Origin: Limnohabitans radicicola
Lineage (GTDB): Bacteria; Pseudomonadota; Gammaproteobacteria; Burkholderiales; Burkholderiaceae_C
Assembly: GCF_014837235.1 (NCBI RefSeq)
Contig: NZ_JACYFT010000001.1
Coordinates: forward strand, 1,005,688-1,069,687
DNA length: 64,000 nucleotides
Reading direction: 5' to 3'
How positions within the stretch are numbered: the first letter of the stretch is position 1; each line of letters opens with the position of its first letter. A model generated the notes under the pieces. That model was given only the letters and a program-made list of their open reading frames with translations, was not told the DNA's origin and did not search any database. The translations under genes were made by a program, and so were the position numbers. This document shows, piece by piece, positions 31,748-40,186 of the stretch.

Positions 31748-32686
31748 ATGAGCGTAGTCATCCCCTCCATGTCTGACCGCGACGGCAAAATCTGGATGGA
31801 CGGCCAGATGGTCGATTGGCGCGAAGCCAAGATCCATGTGCTGAGCCACACCCTGCACTACGGCTGCGGCGCTTTTGAAGGCGTGCGCGCGTACAAGACC
31901 GACAAGGGCACGGCCATCTTCCGCCTTCAGGAACACACCGACCGCCTGTTCAACAGCGCCAAGATCCTGCGCATGGCGATCCCCTTCACCAAAGACCAGG
32001 TCAACGAAGCCCAGCGCGCCGTGGTGCGCGAGAACCAGCTGGAGAGCTGCTACCTGCGCCCCCTGACCTGGATTGGCGACAAGAAACTGGGCGTCAGCCC
32101 CAAGGGCAACACCATCCACCTGATGGTCGCCGCCTGGGCATGGGGTGCCTACCTGGGTGAAGAAGGTCTCAAGCGCGGCATCCGCGTCAAGACCAGCAGC
32201 TACACCCGCCACCATGTCAACATCACCATGACGCAGGCCAAGGCGGTGAGCAACTACACCAACTCGATTCTGGCCAACATGGAAGTGACCGACGAAGGCT
32301 ACGACGAGGCCCTTCTGCTGGACTCTTCGGGCTTTGTGTCCGAAGGCGCTGGCGAAAACATCTTCGTCGTCAAGGACGGCGTGATCTACACGCCCGACCT
32401 GTCAGCAGGCGCCTTGAACGGCATCACCCGCAACACCATCTTCCACATCGCCAAGGACCTGGGTCTGGAGATCGTGCAAAAGCGCATCACGCGAGACGAG
32501 GTGTACATCGCCGACGAAGCCTTCTTCACCGGCACCGCCGCTGAAGTCACACCCATCCGCGAACTCGACCGCATCCAGCTGGGCGCGGGCAGCCGCGGCC
32601 CGATCACCGAAAAAATCCAGAATGCGTTCTTTGACATCGTCAATGGCCGCAACCCGCAATACGCCCACTGGCTGACTCTGGTTTAA
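31748..32686 (+). CDS. ilvE: Branched-chain amino acid aminotransferase
   Basis: A 312-residue fold-type IV PLP transaminase making or breaking down leucine, isoleucine and valine. The PLP lysine is Lys165 in TMTQAKAVSNY, followed by the family signature EALLLDSSGFVSEGAGENIF. The N-terminus (SDRDGKIWMDGQMVDW) and HTLHYGCGAFEGVRAY are also standard. AAGGA is seven bases before the ATG at 31748. It is followed after ten bases by the CHCC zinc-finger gene, and the pair ends at an intrinsic terminator. Confidence 0.95.
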   Translation: MSVVIPSMSDRDGKIWMDGQMVDWREAKIHVLSHTLHYGCGAFEGVRAYKTDKGTAIFRLQEHTDRLFNSAKILRMAIPFTKDQVNEAQRAVVRENQLESCYLRPLTWIGDKKLGVSPKGNTIHLMVAAWAWGAYLGEEGLKRGIRVKTSSYTRHHVNITMTQAKAVSNYTNSILANMEVTDEGYDEALLLDSSGFVSEGAGENIFVVKDGVIYTPDLSAGALNGITRNTIFHIAKDLGLEIVQKRITRDEVYIADEAFFTGTAAEVTPIRELDRIQLGAGSRGPITEKIQNAFFDIVNGRNPQYAHWLTLV

Positions 32687-32696
32687 GGAAAAAAAG

Positions 32697-32900
32697 ATGA
32701 GCAACACCGTTGAACTGCTGGCCGCTGATCTGAACGCCCAGGGCGGCGTCTTCTGCCCCAGCCCCAAAGCCGACATGAAACTCTGGAACAGCCACCCCAA
32801 GGTCTACCTGGACGTGGCCAAGACCGGTGAAGCCAAGTGCCCTTATTGCGGCACGGTTTACAAACTCAAGGCGGGTGAGGTGGTGGGTCACCACCACTGA
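32697..32900 (+). CDS. CHCC zinc-finger protein
   Basis: A 67-residue protein with the zf-CHCC arrangement: Cys20 (FCPSP), the His of NSHPKVYLDV, and CPYCGTVYKL. The same finger is found in the mitochondrial complex I subunit NDUFS6, and bacterial versions are small stand-alone proteins of unknown role. It starts ten bases after ilvE with GGAAAAAAAG as the ribosome-binding stretch, so it is translated from the ilvE message. The C-terminus ends in three histidines. Confidence 0.9.
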   Translation: MSNTVELLAADLNAQGGVFCPSPKADMKLWNSHPKVYLDVAKTGEAKCPYCGTVYKLKAGEVVGHHH

Positions 32901-32905
32901 GATCC

Positions 32906-32934
32906 ACGGGCCCGGCAACGGGCCCGTCGTTTTT
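32906..32934 (+). terminator. Intrinsic terminator after the ilvE / CHCC unit
   Basis: ACGGGCCC and GGGCCCGT pair around a six-base loop, followed by CGTTTTT. It separates the ilvE unit from the glycosyltransferase genes. Confidence 0.85.
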
Positions 32935-32952
32935 CAACCCTTGCTCACGCCC

Positions 32953-33744
32953 ATGAACACCTCCGCCAGCCGCCCCAGCCTCTGCATTGGCATCCTCACA
33001 CTCAATGAAGAAAAACGGATCGCCCAATGCATCCGAAGCGCGCATTTCGCCGACCAGATCCTGGTCATCGACAGTGGCAGCCAGGACCAGACACAAGCTC
33101 TGGCCCGAGAAGCCGGCGCCGAGGTGCATGACTACCCTGACTGGCAGGGCTTTGCCGAGCAACGCAACCGCATGCTCAAGCACTGCCGTGGCGATTTCAT
33201 CTTCTTCCTGGATGCCGACGAGGAAATCACGCCTGCACTCGAAAAAGAAATCCTGCAGGCCATGCAGTCGCCTGACGATGTGATCTGGGAAGTCATGTGG
33301 GATCAGGTGGCTTATGGCCGGGCGCTCAGCCGCATGAAAACGACCGGCGGCGTGCAACGCATGTTCCGCAGCGCCAGCATCGATCGGTTTGAAGGCGTGG
33401 TCCACGAAGGCGCCAAGATGAAGGCCGGCAAACTGCCTGTACGCACCTTCAAGGCACGCTTGCTGCACCATTCGCGTGAAACCATCTATGCCAGCATCCA
33501 GAAGCTGGCCCAATACTCGCAACTGGGCGCAGCCAAGCGTGCCCAAAAGGGCAAGAGGGGTGGCATCCTGCGGGGCTTCGCATCCGGCGTGGCCAGCTTC
33601 ATTCAGCTCTACATTTTCAGGCGGGGCTTCCTGTGTGGCCCCGAAGGATTCCTTTACTGCCTGTTTGTGGCACTGGAGGCTTTCTTCCGCTATGCCATGC
33701 TGCGCTACGACCGTGAGCATCTGGACAAGATCGTCAAGCGCTGA
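32953..33744 (+). CDS. Family 2 glycosyltransferase, LPS-core type (WaaE/KdtX-like)
   Basis: A 263-residue GT-A glycosyltransferase. The start LCIGILTLNEEKRIAQCI and LVIDSGSQDQT fit family 2, and the metal/nucleotide-binding DxD is Asp87-Ala-Asp89 in FFLDADEE. The C-terminal region with a hydrophobic stretch (FASGVASFIQLYIFRRGF) resembles the WaaE/KdtX group that adds a glucose to heptose in the LPS inner core. The ATG at 32953 lies after the terminator. The GT4 gene follows after only five bases, and the O-antigen ligase gene overlaps the end of that one, a compact three-gene surface-polysaccharide unit. Confidence 0.88.
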   Translation: MNTSASRPSLCIGILTLNEEKRIAQCIRSAHFADQILVIDSGSQDQTQALAREAGAEVHDYPDWQGFAEQRNRMLKHCRGDFIFFLDADEEITPALEKEILQAMQSPDDVIWEVMWDQVAYGRALSRMKTTGGVQRMFRSASIDRFEGVVHEGAKMKAGKLPVRTFKARLLHHSRETIYASIQKLAQYSQLGAAKRAQKGKRGGILRGFASGVASFIQLYIFRRGFLCGPEGFLYCLFVALEAFFRYAMLRYDREHLDKIVKR

Positions 33745-33749
33745 ACGCC

Positions 33750-34736
33750 ATGCACATCCTGTTCGTCAATCGGGCCAGCATCCCCGTTTTCGCTTACGGC
33801 GGCACCGAGCGGGTGATTTGGGATCTGGGTCGTGCGTTGGTGGACATGGGTCACCGCGTCAGCTACCTGGTGCCTGAAGGCTCCAGTTGCCCGTTTGGTC
33901 AAGTGCTGCCGATCGATGACAAAAAAGACTGGGCCAGCCAGATTCCCGATGACGTGGACCTGGTGCATTTCCAGTTCAACCCGGGGATGGATCTCAAGCT
34001 GGATTTGCCCTGGTTGATGACCCAGCACGGCAACTCGCAAGTGGGTGAAACGCTGCCTCTCAACACCGTGTTCGTCTCGCGCAACCATGCACAGCGGCAC
34101 GGCTCGGCATCCCACGTCCTCAACGGACTCGACTGGCGTGCATATGGCCCGGTGGATCTGTCAGTCACCAAAGATTCTTTCCACTTTTTGGGAAAGGCGT
34201 CATGGCGGGTCAAGAACGTTCAAGGCGCCATCGACACCTGCTTGCTGGGCCATCAACAATTGATGGTGCTGGGCGGCCATCGCCTGAATTTCCAGCGGGG
34301 CTTCCGATACACCTGGTCGCGGCGCATCCAGTTCGCCGGCATGGTCGGTGGACAAACCAAACTGGACTTATTGCAAGGCTCTCGGGGTCTGGTTTTCCCG
34401 GTCCGCTGGCACGAACCCTTCGGGCTGGCAGTGATTGAAAGCCTCTACTTCGGTTGCCCGGTCTTTGCCACGCCTTACGGTGCACTGCCTGAGTTGGTGC
34501 CACCTGAATGTGGTGTGCTGTCCAACGAAAAAGCCGCGCTGGCGCAAGCCCTGACAAAACCCTTTGATCGACAAGCCTGCCACGACAGGGCTGTGACGCT
34601 GTTCAGCGCAGCTCGGATGGCGCAGGACTATCTGCATGTCTACCAGCAATTGATGCAAGGCACGCCACTGAACCCCGTGAACCCTTGCATGACCGAAGCC
34701 GCTTCCCCCCTGCCATGGCACCAGCATCGCAGATGA
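33750..34736 (+). CDS. Family 4 glycosyltransferase (GT-B fold)
   Basis: A 328-residue GT-B enzyme. The N-terminus MHILFVNRASIPVFAYGGTERV has the glycine-rich acceptor loop. The C-terminal donor domain carries the E-x7-E motif, EPFGLAVIE, and then YGALPELV. It is a little short for family 4. The acceptor is probably a core or O-chain sugar, given the GT2 neighbour and the ligase gene that starts inside its end by ATGA (34733-34736). Confidence 0.85.
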   Translation: MHILFVNRASIPVFAYGGTERVIWDLGRALVDMGHRVSYLVPEGSSCPFGQVLPIDDKKDWASQIPDDVDLVHFQFNPGMDLKLDLPWLMTQHGNSQVGETLPLNTVFVSRNHAQRHGSASHVLNGLDWRAYGPVDLSVTKDSFHFLGKASWRVKNVQGAIDTCLLGHQQLMVLGGHRLNFQRGFRYTWSRRIQFAGMVGGQTKLDLLQGSRGLVFPVRWHEPFGLAVIESLYFGCPVFATPYGALPELVPPECGVLSNEKAALAQALTKPFDRQACHDRAVTLFSAARMAQDYLHVYQQLMQGTPLNPVNPCMTEAASPLPWHQHRR

Positions 34737-35959
34737 GTCGCTACGGCCTTCTGCCTTCACTGGCTTGGGTTTTATTGGTACTGAGCCTCAGTCAGACCAA
34801 ATTGGGCGGACTGCTTTGGGTGATCTTATGCCTGTGGGGTTTCGCACTGGCACTCCGTCACCCTCCGCAAGTCCCGACCTCCGCACGCCATGCGGCCCTG
34901 CGGTGGCTGGCAGCTTGCAGCATCACATTGGCAAGCTGGTTGCTGATGTCAATTTACTGGAAAGAGCCCTGTTGCACACCCTCCTCGGAGCTGAATGCCG
35001 GTTTGCGCTTGTGGCTAGGTGCTCTTGCTGCCCTCCTCTGGGCCCAGTATTGGCCCGTCAAGCCAGAATGGCAGTGCCGAATCAACGAAGGACTGGCACT
35101 GGCTTGTATCACGAGCCTGGTCATGGCGATCGTTTTGATGAGAGGGCAACTGCCCTCTCACCCCATTCCTTGGTCTGCCGCCGTCGCAATGCTCTTGGTG
35201 CTGCTGTTTCCACAAGCACTGGACTGCGCCCAGAACACTGCCCAGCGCAAATGGTGGTTGTTTTGCAGCATGTTGGGACTGGCGGCAGTCCTGCTCAGTC
35301 AATCCCGCGGCACATACCTTGTGGTGGGCTGGTTGATTTATGTGTGGGTCAGGTCACCATCCCATGCGCAGGGACGCATCAAGCCCCTCCAAATCACCAT
35401 CGCCGGCGTGATGGTGGCTGCCGTGATGGGCTTGACCTCCGGATTGCCTTCAGACCCGCTTCGCATTCGCGAAGGCTGGAACGACTGGACGAGTGCAAGA
35501 CAGGCAGAAAACCAAAATACTTCGTTGGGCGCTCGTCTGGCACTCTATGAACTGGCCAAAAAGACGATCTCCGAATCACCATGGGTTGGTGTGGGCGGCA
35601 AAGAGCGGCTGCATCGCATCCACAACTTAGGGCAAAACCTGCCCGAACAAGAAGCCAGCAAACTGGCACATGCACGCACGCAGGGCCATGTCCATAACGG
35701 CTACCTGCACAGCGCCATGGATGGCGGCGTCATCGGTCTCATCGGTTTTTTGGCGTCAATCATTGGCTTGGTTTGTGCCGCCAGAGTTTGGCAGCATGGC
35801 CAGCCTGCTGCCCGATTGCAAATGCAAGGCCTTGCCTTTGTGCACGCCACCACGGCATTGAGCAACGTCAATCTGGCACACAATTACTATGCGGTGATGT
35901 TGTCTCTATGCGCCATGCTGGTGATCATTCAGGCGCGCGCACAAGATCCATCGACCTGA
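34733..35959 (+). CDS. O-antigen ligase family protein (WaaL/Wzy_C)
   Basis: A 408-residue polytopic membrane protein with about ten helices and a large periplasmic loop (about 250-340). The loop has the family's Arg and His features: QSRGTYLVVGWLIYV before it and HARTQGHVHNGYLHSAMDGG near its end, the latter matching the conserved HxxN/HNxxL signature. Such proteins join O-antigen chains to lipid A-core, or polymerise sugars. The ATG at 34733 overlaps the GT4 stop by four bases; earlier in-frame codons have no ribosome-binding site. Confidence 0.85.
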   Translation: MSRYGLLPSLAWVLLVLSLSQTKLGGLLWVILCLWGFALALRHPPQVPTSARHAALRWLAACSITLASWLLMSIYWKEPCCTPSSELNAGLRLWLGALAALLWAQYWPVKPEWQCRINEGLALACITSLVMAIVLMRGQLPSHPIPWSAAVAMLLVLLFPQALDCAQNTAQRKWWLFCSMLGLAAVLLSQSRGTYLVVGWLIYVWVRSPSHAQGRIKPLQITIAGVMVAAVMGLTSGLPSDPLRIREGWNDWTSARQAENQNTSLGARLALYELAKKTISESPWVGVGGKERLHRIHNLGQNLPEQEASKLAHARTQGHVHNGYLHSAMDGGVIGLIGFLASIIGLVCAARVWQHGQPAARLQMQGLAFVHATTALSNVNLAHNYYAVMLSLCAMLVIIQARAQDPST

Positions 35960-35969
35960 GGCGCTGCGT

Positions 35970-37220
35970 TCAGGGTGCTTTTGCGAAGCCCATCTTTTCG
36001 CGGGGATGGAAGTGCACGGAAAAACACGCGCCTCCGCCATCACGGTCTTCGCAACGTACCGACGCACTGTGCCGCTCGGCAATTGACTTGACCAGTGACA
36101 ACCCCAACCCTACACCGCCGACACGCTCACTGGCACCCGGCAAGCGGAAAAAAGGCTCAAAAATGCGTTCGCGCCACTGAGCAGGCACACCTGGGCCCCG
36201 GTCACAAACGCGCAGTTGGATGCCTGAGGGAGCCTGTACCAGCGACAGCACCATGGCATCTCCAGCACCAGAGATATCGCCATAGCGCCTGGCGTTTTCC
36301 AGCAAATTGCGAACCATGCGCCGCAGCAGCTTGCCCACACCCTGCACTTCCAGCGCATGCAAGCCTTCAGGCACGTCCAGTACAGCGCCAACACGGGCGC
36401 ACTCTTCAGCGCACAAACCGACCAGATCGACTGGCTCTACAGTGCCCAAATCAGCCTCACGCGCATCCAATCGACTAGCCAACAGGATTTCATCAATCAA
36501 TTGATCCAGCTCGGCCATGTTGCGCAGAATTTCATCGCGTGTGCGCTGGCGAGCGGACTCCTCGACCTCTGGCACATCGATCAGTTCCAGCCCCATGCGG
36601 ATGCGGGCCAGAGGGGAACGCAATTCATGTGAGGCATTGGCCAGCAACGATTTTTGCGCCGCCATGAGGCCCTCAATACGCGTGGCAGCGGCATTGAACC
36701 GTTGCGACAAATCCGCCACTTCGTCATTGCCTTGCACGGGCACACGAACTGACAAATCACCATCACCCCAGAGCTGCACCCCCCTTTGCAAGCCTTCAAG
36801 CCGCTGAGTCAGTCTCCTCACCACCGGGTACAAGCCCAAAGCAACGGCCACGCCAATCAAACCCAACATCCAGAAAAAACCATAGGGAGGCGTCACCCAC
36901 CATGGCGGCTCACGGCGCATGCGTGGCGGTGGCCGACCATCTTCCCATTGGCGCTGCATTTGCAGCTGCACTGGGTGCCCGTTGGGCAGTTTGAAGTCAA
37001 AGTGGAGCGGCGTGCCAGGCTCACGCCGTGGTGCCGATGTTCCCAAAACTTCACCTTGAGGGGTCATGACCACCCAATCCCGTGGCATGGGTGGCTGTGT
37101 ATTGTGTTCCACAGACACACGCCAGGCCCACCCGACGACCAGCATCAGCACCGCGACACCCACCACCACCGCCAACCAGATGCGCAAGTACAAATGCCGG
37201 GACACCGCTTTCAACCACAT
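35970..37220 (-). CDS. Sensor histidine kinase, CpxA/RstB-like
   Basis: A 416-residue membrane kinase. Two helices (about 13-32 and 114-132) flank a small periplasmic domain rich in proline and arginine. A HAMP domain follows (about 133-185), then the dimerisation box with the phosphorylated His198 in LLANASHELRSPL, and the ATP domain with N-box NLLENARRYG, G1 CDRGPGVP, F-box FEPFFRLPG and G2 GVGLGLSLVKS. It is separated by three bases from the response regulator. The pair resembles CpxAR/RstAB envelope-stress systems; it sits between LPS genes and ampG. Confidence 0.9.
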   Translation of the reverse strand: MWLKAVSRHLYLRIWLAVVVGVAVLMLVVGWAWRVSVEHNTQPPMPRDWVVMTPQGEVLGTSAPRREPGTPLHFDFKLPNGHPVQLQMQRQWEDGRPPPRMRREPPWWVTPPYGFFWMLGLIGVAVALGLYPVVRRLTQRLEGLQRGVQLWGDGDLSVRVPVQGNDEVADLSQRFNAAATRIEGLMAAQKSLLANASHELRSPLARIRMGLELIDVPEVEESARQRTRDEILRNMAELDQLIDEILLASRLDAREADLGTVEPVDLVGLCAEECARVGAVLDVPEGLHALEVQGVGKLLRRMVRNLLENARRYGDISGAGDAMVLSLVQAPSGIQLRVCDRGPGVPAQWRERIFEPFFRLPGASERVGGVGLGLSLVKSIAERHSASVRCEDRDGGGACFSVHFHPREKMGFAKAP

Positions 37221-37223
37221 GGC

Positions 37224-37922
37224 TCAGTCCTGCTGACGCGCAAACACATAGCCCACGCCCCGCACGGTCAGGATGCGTTGCGGGTTTTTCGGGTCGACTT
37301 CGATGGCGGCACGGATGCGCCCCATGTGCACATCGATCGAACGGTCAAACGCTTCGAGTTCACGGCCGCGCACAGCCTCCATGATTTGGTCACGCGTGAG
37401 TACTCGGCCGGCGCGCTCTGCCAGTGCCACCAGCAAGTCGAACTGGTAAGACGTCAAATCGCAAGGGTGACCCTTGACGCTCACACGCCGTGCGTCCCGA
37501 TCGATCTCCAATGAGCCGAATTGCAGGACTTGGCCACTGCTCGCACCTGCAGACTTGCGCCTCAAAATCGCGCGGATTCGGGCCAGCAATTCACGCGGCT
37601 CAAACGGTTTGGGCAAGTAATCGTCCGCACCCATTTCCAGCCCGATGATGCGGTCCATCGGGTCACCCTTGGCCGTCAGCATCAGCACCGGCACTTGCCC
37701 CAATGTCCCGGGCAAAGCACGGATACGCTGGCACACCTGCAAGCCATCCATGTCAGGCAGCATCAGATCCAGAATCACCAAGTCCACGCCCGCAGATTGC
37801 AAACGAGACAAACCCGTTTGCGCATCGGTTGCATGGCTGACAACAAAGTCAGAAGCGCCAAGGTAATCCGAGACCATGCCTGCCAGGCGGGCATCGTCCT
37901 CAATCATCAATAAATTGCTCAT
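37224..37922 (-). CDS. OmpR-family response regulator, CpxR-like
   Basis: A 232-residue regulator. The receiver domain has Asp9-Asp10 (IEDD) and the phospho-acceptor Asp52 in LVILDLMLPDMDG, with Lys at about 105 in DDYLPKPF. The winged-helix DNA-binding domain occupies about 130-230 and closes with RIRAAIEVDPKNPQRILTVR and GVGYVF. It is first in its unit, before the kinase. A CpxR-type direct repeat lies 45-59 bases upstream of its start, which supports a CpxR-like specificity and autoregulation. Confidence 0.92.
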   Translation of the reverse strand: MSNLLMIEDDARLAGMVSDYLGASDFVVSHATDAQTGLSRLQSAGVDLVILDLMLPDMDGLQVCQRIRALPGTLGQVPVLMLTAKGDPMDRIIGLEMGADDYLPKPFEPRELLARIRAILRRKSAGASSGQVLQFGSLEIDRDARRVSVKGHPCDLTSYQFDLLVALAERAGRVLTRDQIMEAVRGRELEAFDRSIDVHMGRIRAAIEVDPKNPQRILTVRGVGYVFARQQD

Positions 37923-37966
37923 GTCTTGATCATCACCTGCATAACTGACATGGATGCATCAACCCG

Positions 37967-37981
37967 GTAAAGTTCGGTAAA
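37967..37981 (+). promoter_or_regulatory. CpxR-type box (direct repeat GTAAA-N5-GTAAA)
   Basis: GTAAAGTTCGGTAAA contains two GTAAA pentamers ten bases apart (one helical turn), the same as the E. coli CpxR consensus. It lies in the gap between the response regulator and the GT25 gene, where a -35 element of the regulator promoter would be. Confidence 0.65.
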
Positions 37982-38018
37982 TGCACAGCCAGGGCTCACT
38001 GTCCGTCGAGCTTATGCA

Positions 38019-38792
38019 TCAATGCCATGACGCCCACTTTAATTTCAGCAACCTGAAAGAGCGGTAAATCAATCGCGTCAGCTCCAAAAACAGTCTGAAA
38101 GGAAAGACCGTGAGGTATTTGCCCATGCCTTTGATCTTGATTTGCGCCAGGTCCTGCTGGATTTGCGTCTCAAAATCACTTTTTTGGCTGACAGGCATCG
38201 GGTAAATGCCCAGAGTCTTGAACCCTAAAAACCATTCCAGGTCAAACGCAATGTCCCACGCCAGCCTCATTGGCAGCAAATGCCGAACCATCTGGGCGGC
38301 AGCATGGCGATCCACCATATAACCACCTGCCCCCTTTTCCCGGGTCAAACAAACGGCCAAATTGAATTCATCACCCAACTTGATCACGGGCCACCATTTG
38401 CCACTGTTGACCGTGCTGAGCCTGAGCAAGTTCCATGCATGTCGGTGTTTCAAGGCTGAGTCGATCAGACTTGCAAGACCATCATTCAATGTGACGTCAT
38501 CTTCCAAAATCAAAGCAAAATCAGCGTCGGATTCAATGAATTTTTTCAGGCATTCGACATGGCTCAAATAACAGCCCAACTCTCTGGGAGCCCACAATCT
38601 GCCATGCAGGTATTTGTATGACCAGTCCGAAAAGTCCGGATGGGGCCGCTCAAGTTCAGCACCAATCACACCAACCTGCCTGACATACGGAATACCGAGC
38701 CGATCGAGCTCAGCCTTCATGTAGGCCATGCGATCTGGCGCACTGTCCATGTTGATCACATACGTGGCAATCTTGAAATCACTGTTTTTCAC
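38019..38792 (-). CDS. Family 25 glycosyltransferase (LPS biosynthesis)
   Basis: A 257-residue family 25 enzyme. The start FKIATYVINMDSAPDRMAYM is the family signature (the INLdxxxxRR motif), then APRELGCYLSHVECLKKFIE and the metal-binding acidic pair in FALILEDDVTL. Such enzymes add a galactose to LPS or lipooligosaccharide. The GTG at 38792 is used because AAGGAA stands five bases before it. It starts nine bases after the ampG stop, so it may be read from the ampG transcript. It has lower GC and more lysine and isoleucine than ampG, which may point to a different origin. Confidence 0.87.
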   Translation of the reverse strand: MKNSDFKIATYVINMDSAPDRMAYMKAELDRLGIPYVRQVGVIGAELERPHPDFSDWSYKYLHGRLWAPRELGCYLSHVECLKKFIESDADFALILEDDVTLNDGLASLIDSALKHRHAWNLLRLSTVNSGKWWPVIKLGDEFNLAVCLTREKGAGGYMVDRHAAAQMVRHLLPMRLAWDIAFDLEWFLGFKTLGIYPMPVSQKSDFETQIQQDLAQIKIKGMGKYLTVFPFRLFLELTRLIYRSFRLLKLKWASWH

Positions 38793-38801
38793 AAGATTCC
38801 T

Positions 38802-40130
38802 TCATGATCCAGGCCGCACCCGACTGGCCAAAGCCACCAACAGCAGCACGGGTGCCCCCAGCCAGGCCGTGGCATGGAAGAAGGCACTGTAGCCATAGGC
38901 GTTGACAAAGTCGCCCGAGAACCCGGCGATGAACTTGGGCAGGAGCAGCATCATCGAACTCAGCAGCGCGTACTGCGTGGCCGAGTAAGTGATGTTGGTG
39001 AGTGACGACAGGTAAGCGATGAACGCCGCCGACGCTATGCCGCTGGCCAAGTTGTCGGCCGAGATCACGAAGATGAGTGAAGTGACATCGTGCCCCACAC
39101 CACTCAACCAGGCGAACAGCAGGTTGCTGGCGGCACTCAGCACCGCGCCCAGCATGAGGATGCGCATCACGCCAAAGCGGCCTGACAGCACGCCGCCCAC
39201 AAACGCCCCCACCAGCGTCATGACCACGCCGTAGACCTTGGTGACCGCGGCCACCTCGTCCTTGGTGTAGCCCATGTCCACATAAAACGGGTTGGCCATG
39301 ATGCCCATGACCACATCGCTGATGCGGTAGACGGCGATCAGCGCCAGCACCAGCGCTGCCTGCCAGCGGTAACGGCGCCAGAAATCTGCAAACGGGTCGA
39401 TCAATGCACCCCGCAACCATTCGCCCAGGTTGCGCGCTCGCGGCACAGGCACGGCCTGCGGCTCCGCACTGGCCAGCACCGTGACCACACCCAACAACAT
39501 GCTCAGCGCCATCGCCAGGTAAGCGGTTTGCCAGGCCGCATGGGCATAGCCCACAGCGTCTGCCCCCTGAGCACGGGCCGCGATCCACAGCACCCCGGCC
39601 CCGGCCCAGATCATGGCCAGCCGGTAGCCCGTCTGGTAGCTTGCCGCCAGCGCGGCCTGTGCGTTCATTTCAGACGACTCGATCCGGTAGGCATCCAGCG
39701 CGATGTCCTGCGTGGCCGATGCAAACGCCACCACCAATGCGCAGCCCACCAGCGGGCCCAGCACCTGCGCCGGGTCATTGAAGGCCATACCGACCAAGCC
39801 ACCCATGATCATCAGTTGCGACATGAGCAACCAACTGCGCCTGCGCCCCAGGCGGCGCGTGAGCCAGGGGATGGGCATCCGGTCCACCAGCGGCGCCCAG
39901 ACCCACTTGAAACCATAGGCCAGACCGACCCAGCTCAAGTAGCCGATGGTGCTGCGGTCAATGCCCGCTTCACGCAGCCTGAAACTCAGCGTGCCCAGCA
40001 CCAGCAAGAGCGGCAGCCCGGCTGAAAACCCCAGCATCAGCATGCGCAAGCTGGCCGGTTGCAGGTAAAAAGCCAGGGCTTCGCGCCAGGTGCGCTCTGC
40101 TCTCGCCGTGGAATGCTCGGTTTCGGTCAT
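38802..40130 (-). CDS. ampG: AmpG-type muropeptide permease (MFS)
   Basis: A 442-residue major facilitator with 12-14 helices. The AmpG character lies in LMLGFSAGLPLLLVLGTLSF, then LSWVGLAYGFKWVWAPLVDR with the conserved basic/acidic pair, and FASATQDIALDAYRIE. AmpG imports GlcNAc-anhydroMurNAc peptides for wall recycling and links to beta-lactamase induction. It fits the neighbourhood of envelope genes. A GATAAT box is about nine bases before the ATG, in the 56-bp divergent gap shared with the M48 protease gene. Confidence 0.92.
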   Translation of the reverse strand: MTETEHSTARAERTWREALAFYLQPASLRMLMLGFSAGLPLLLVLGTLSFRLREAGIDRSTIGYLSWVGLAYGFKWVWAPLVDRMPIPWLTRRLGRRRSWLLMSQLMIMGGLVGMAFNDPAQVLGPLVGCALVVAFASATQDIALDAYRIESSEMNAQAALAASYQTGYRLAMIWAGAGVLWIAARAQGADAVGYAHAAWQTAYLAMALSMLLGVVTVLASAEPQAVPVPRARNLGEWLRGALIDPFADFWRRYRWQAALVLALIAVYRISDVVMGIMANPFYVDMGYTKDEVAAVTKVYGVVMTLVGAFVGGVLSGRFGVMRILMLGAVLSAASNLLFAWLSGVGHDVTSLIFVISADNLASGIASAAFIAYLSSLTNITYSATQYALLSSMMLLLPKFIAGFSGDFVNAYGYSAFFHATAWLGAPVLLLVALASRVRPGS

Positions 40131-40186
40131 GGCCTTGATTATCGGGGGCCGCCAAGCCCCCCTGGTTCATGGCTATCATTGCCCCC

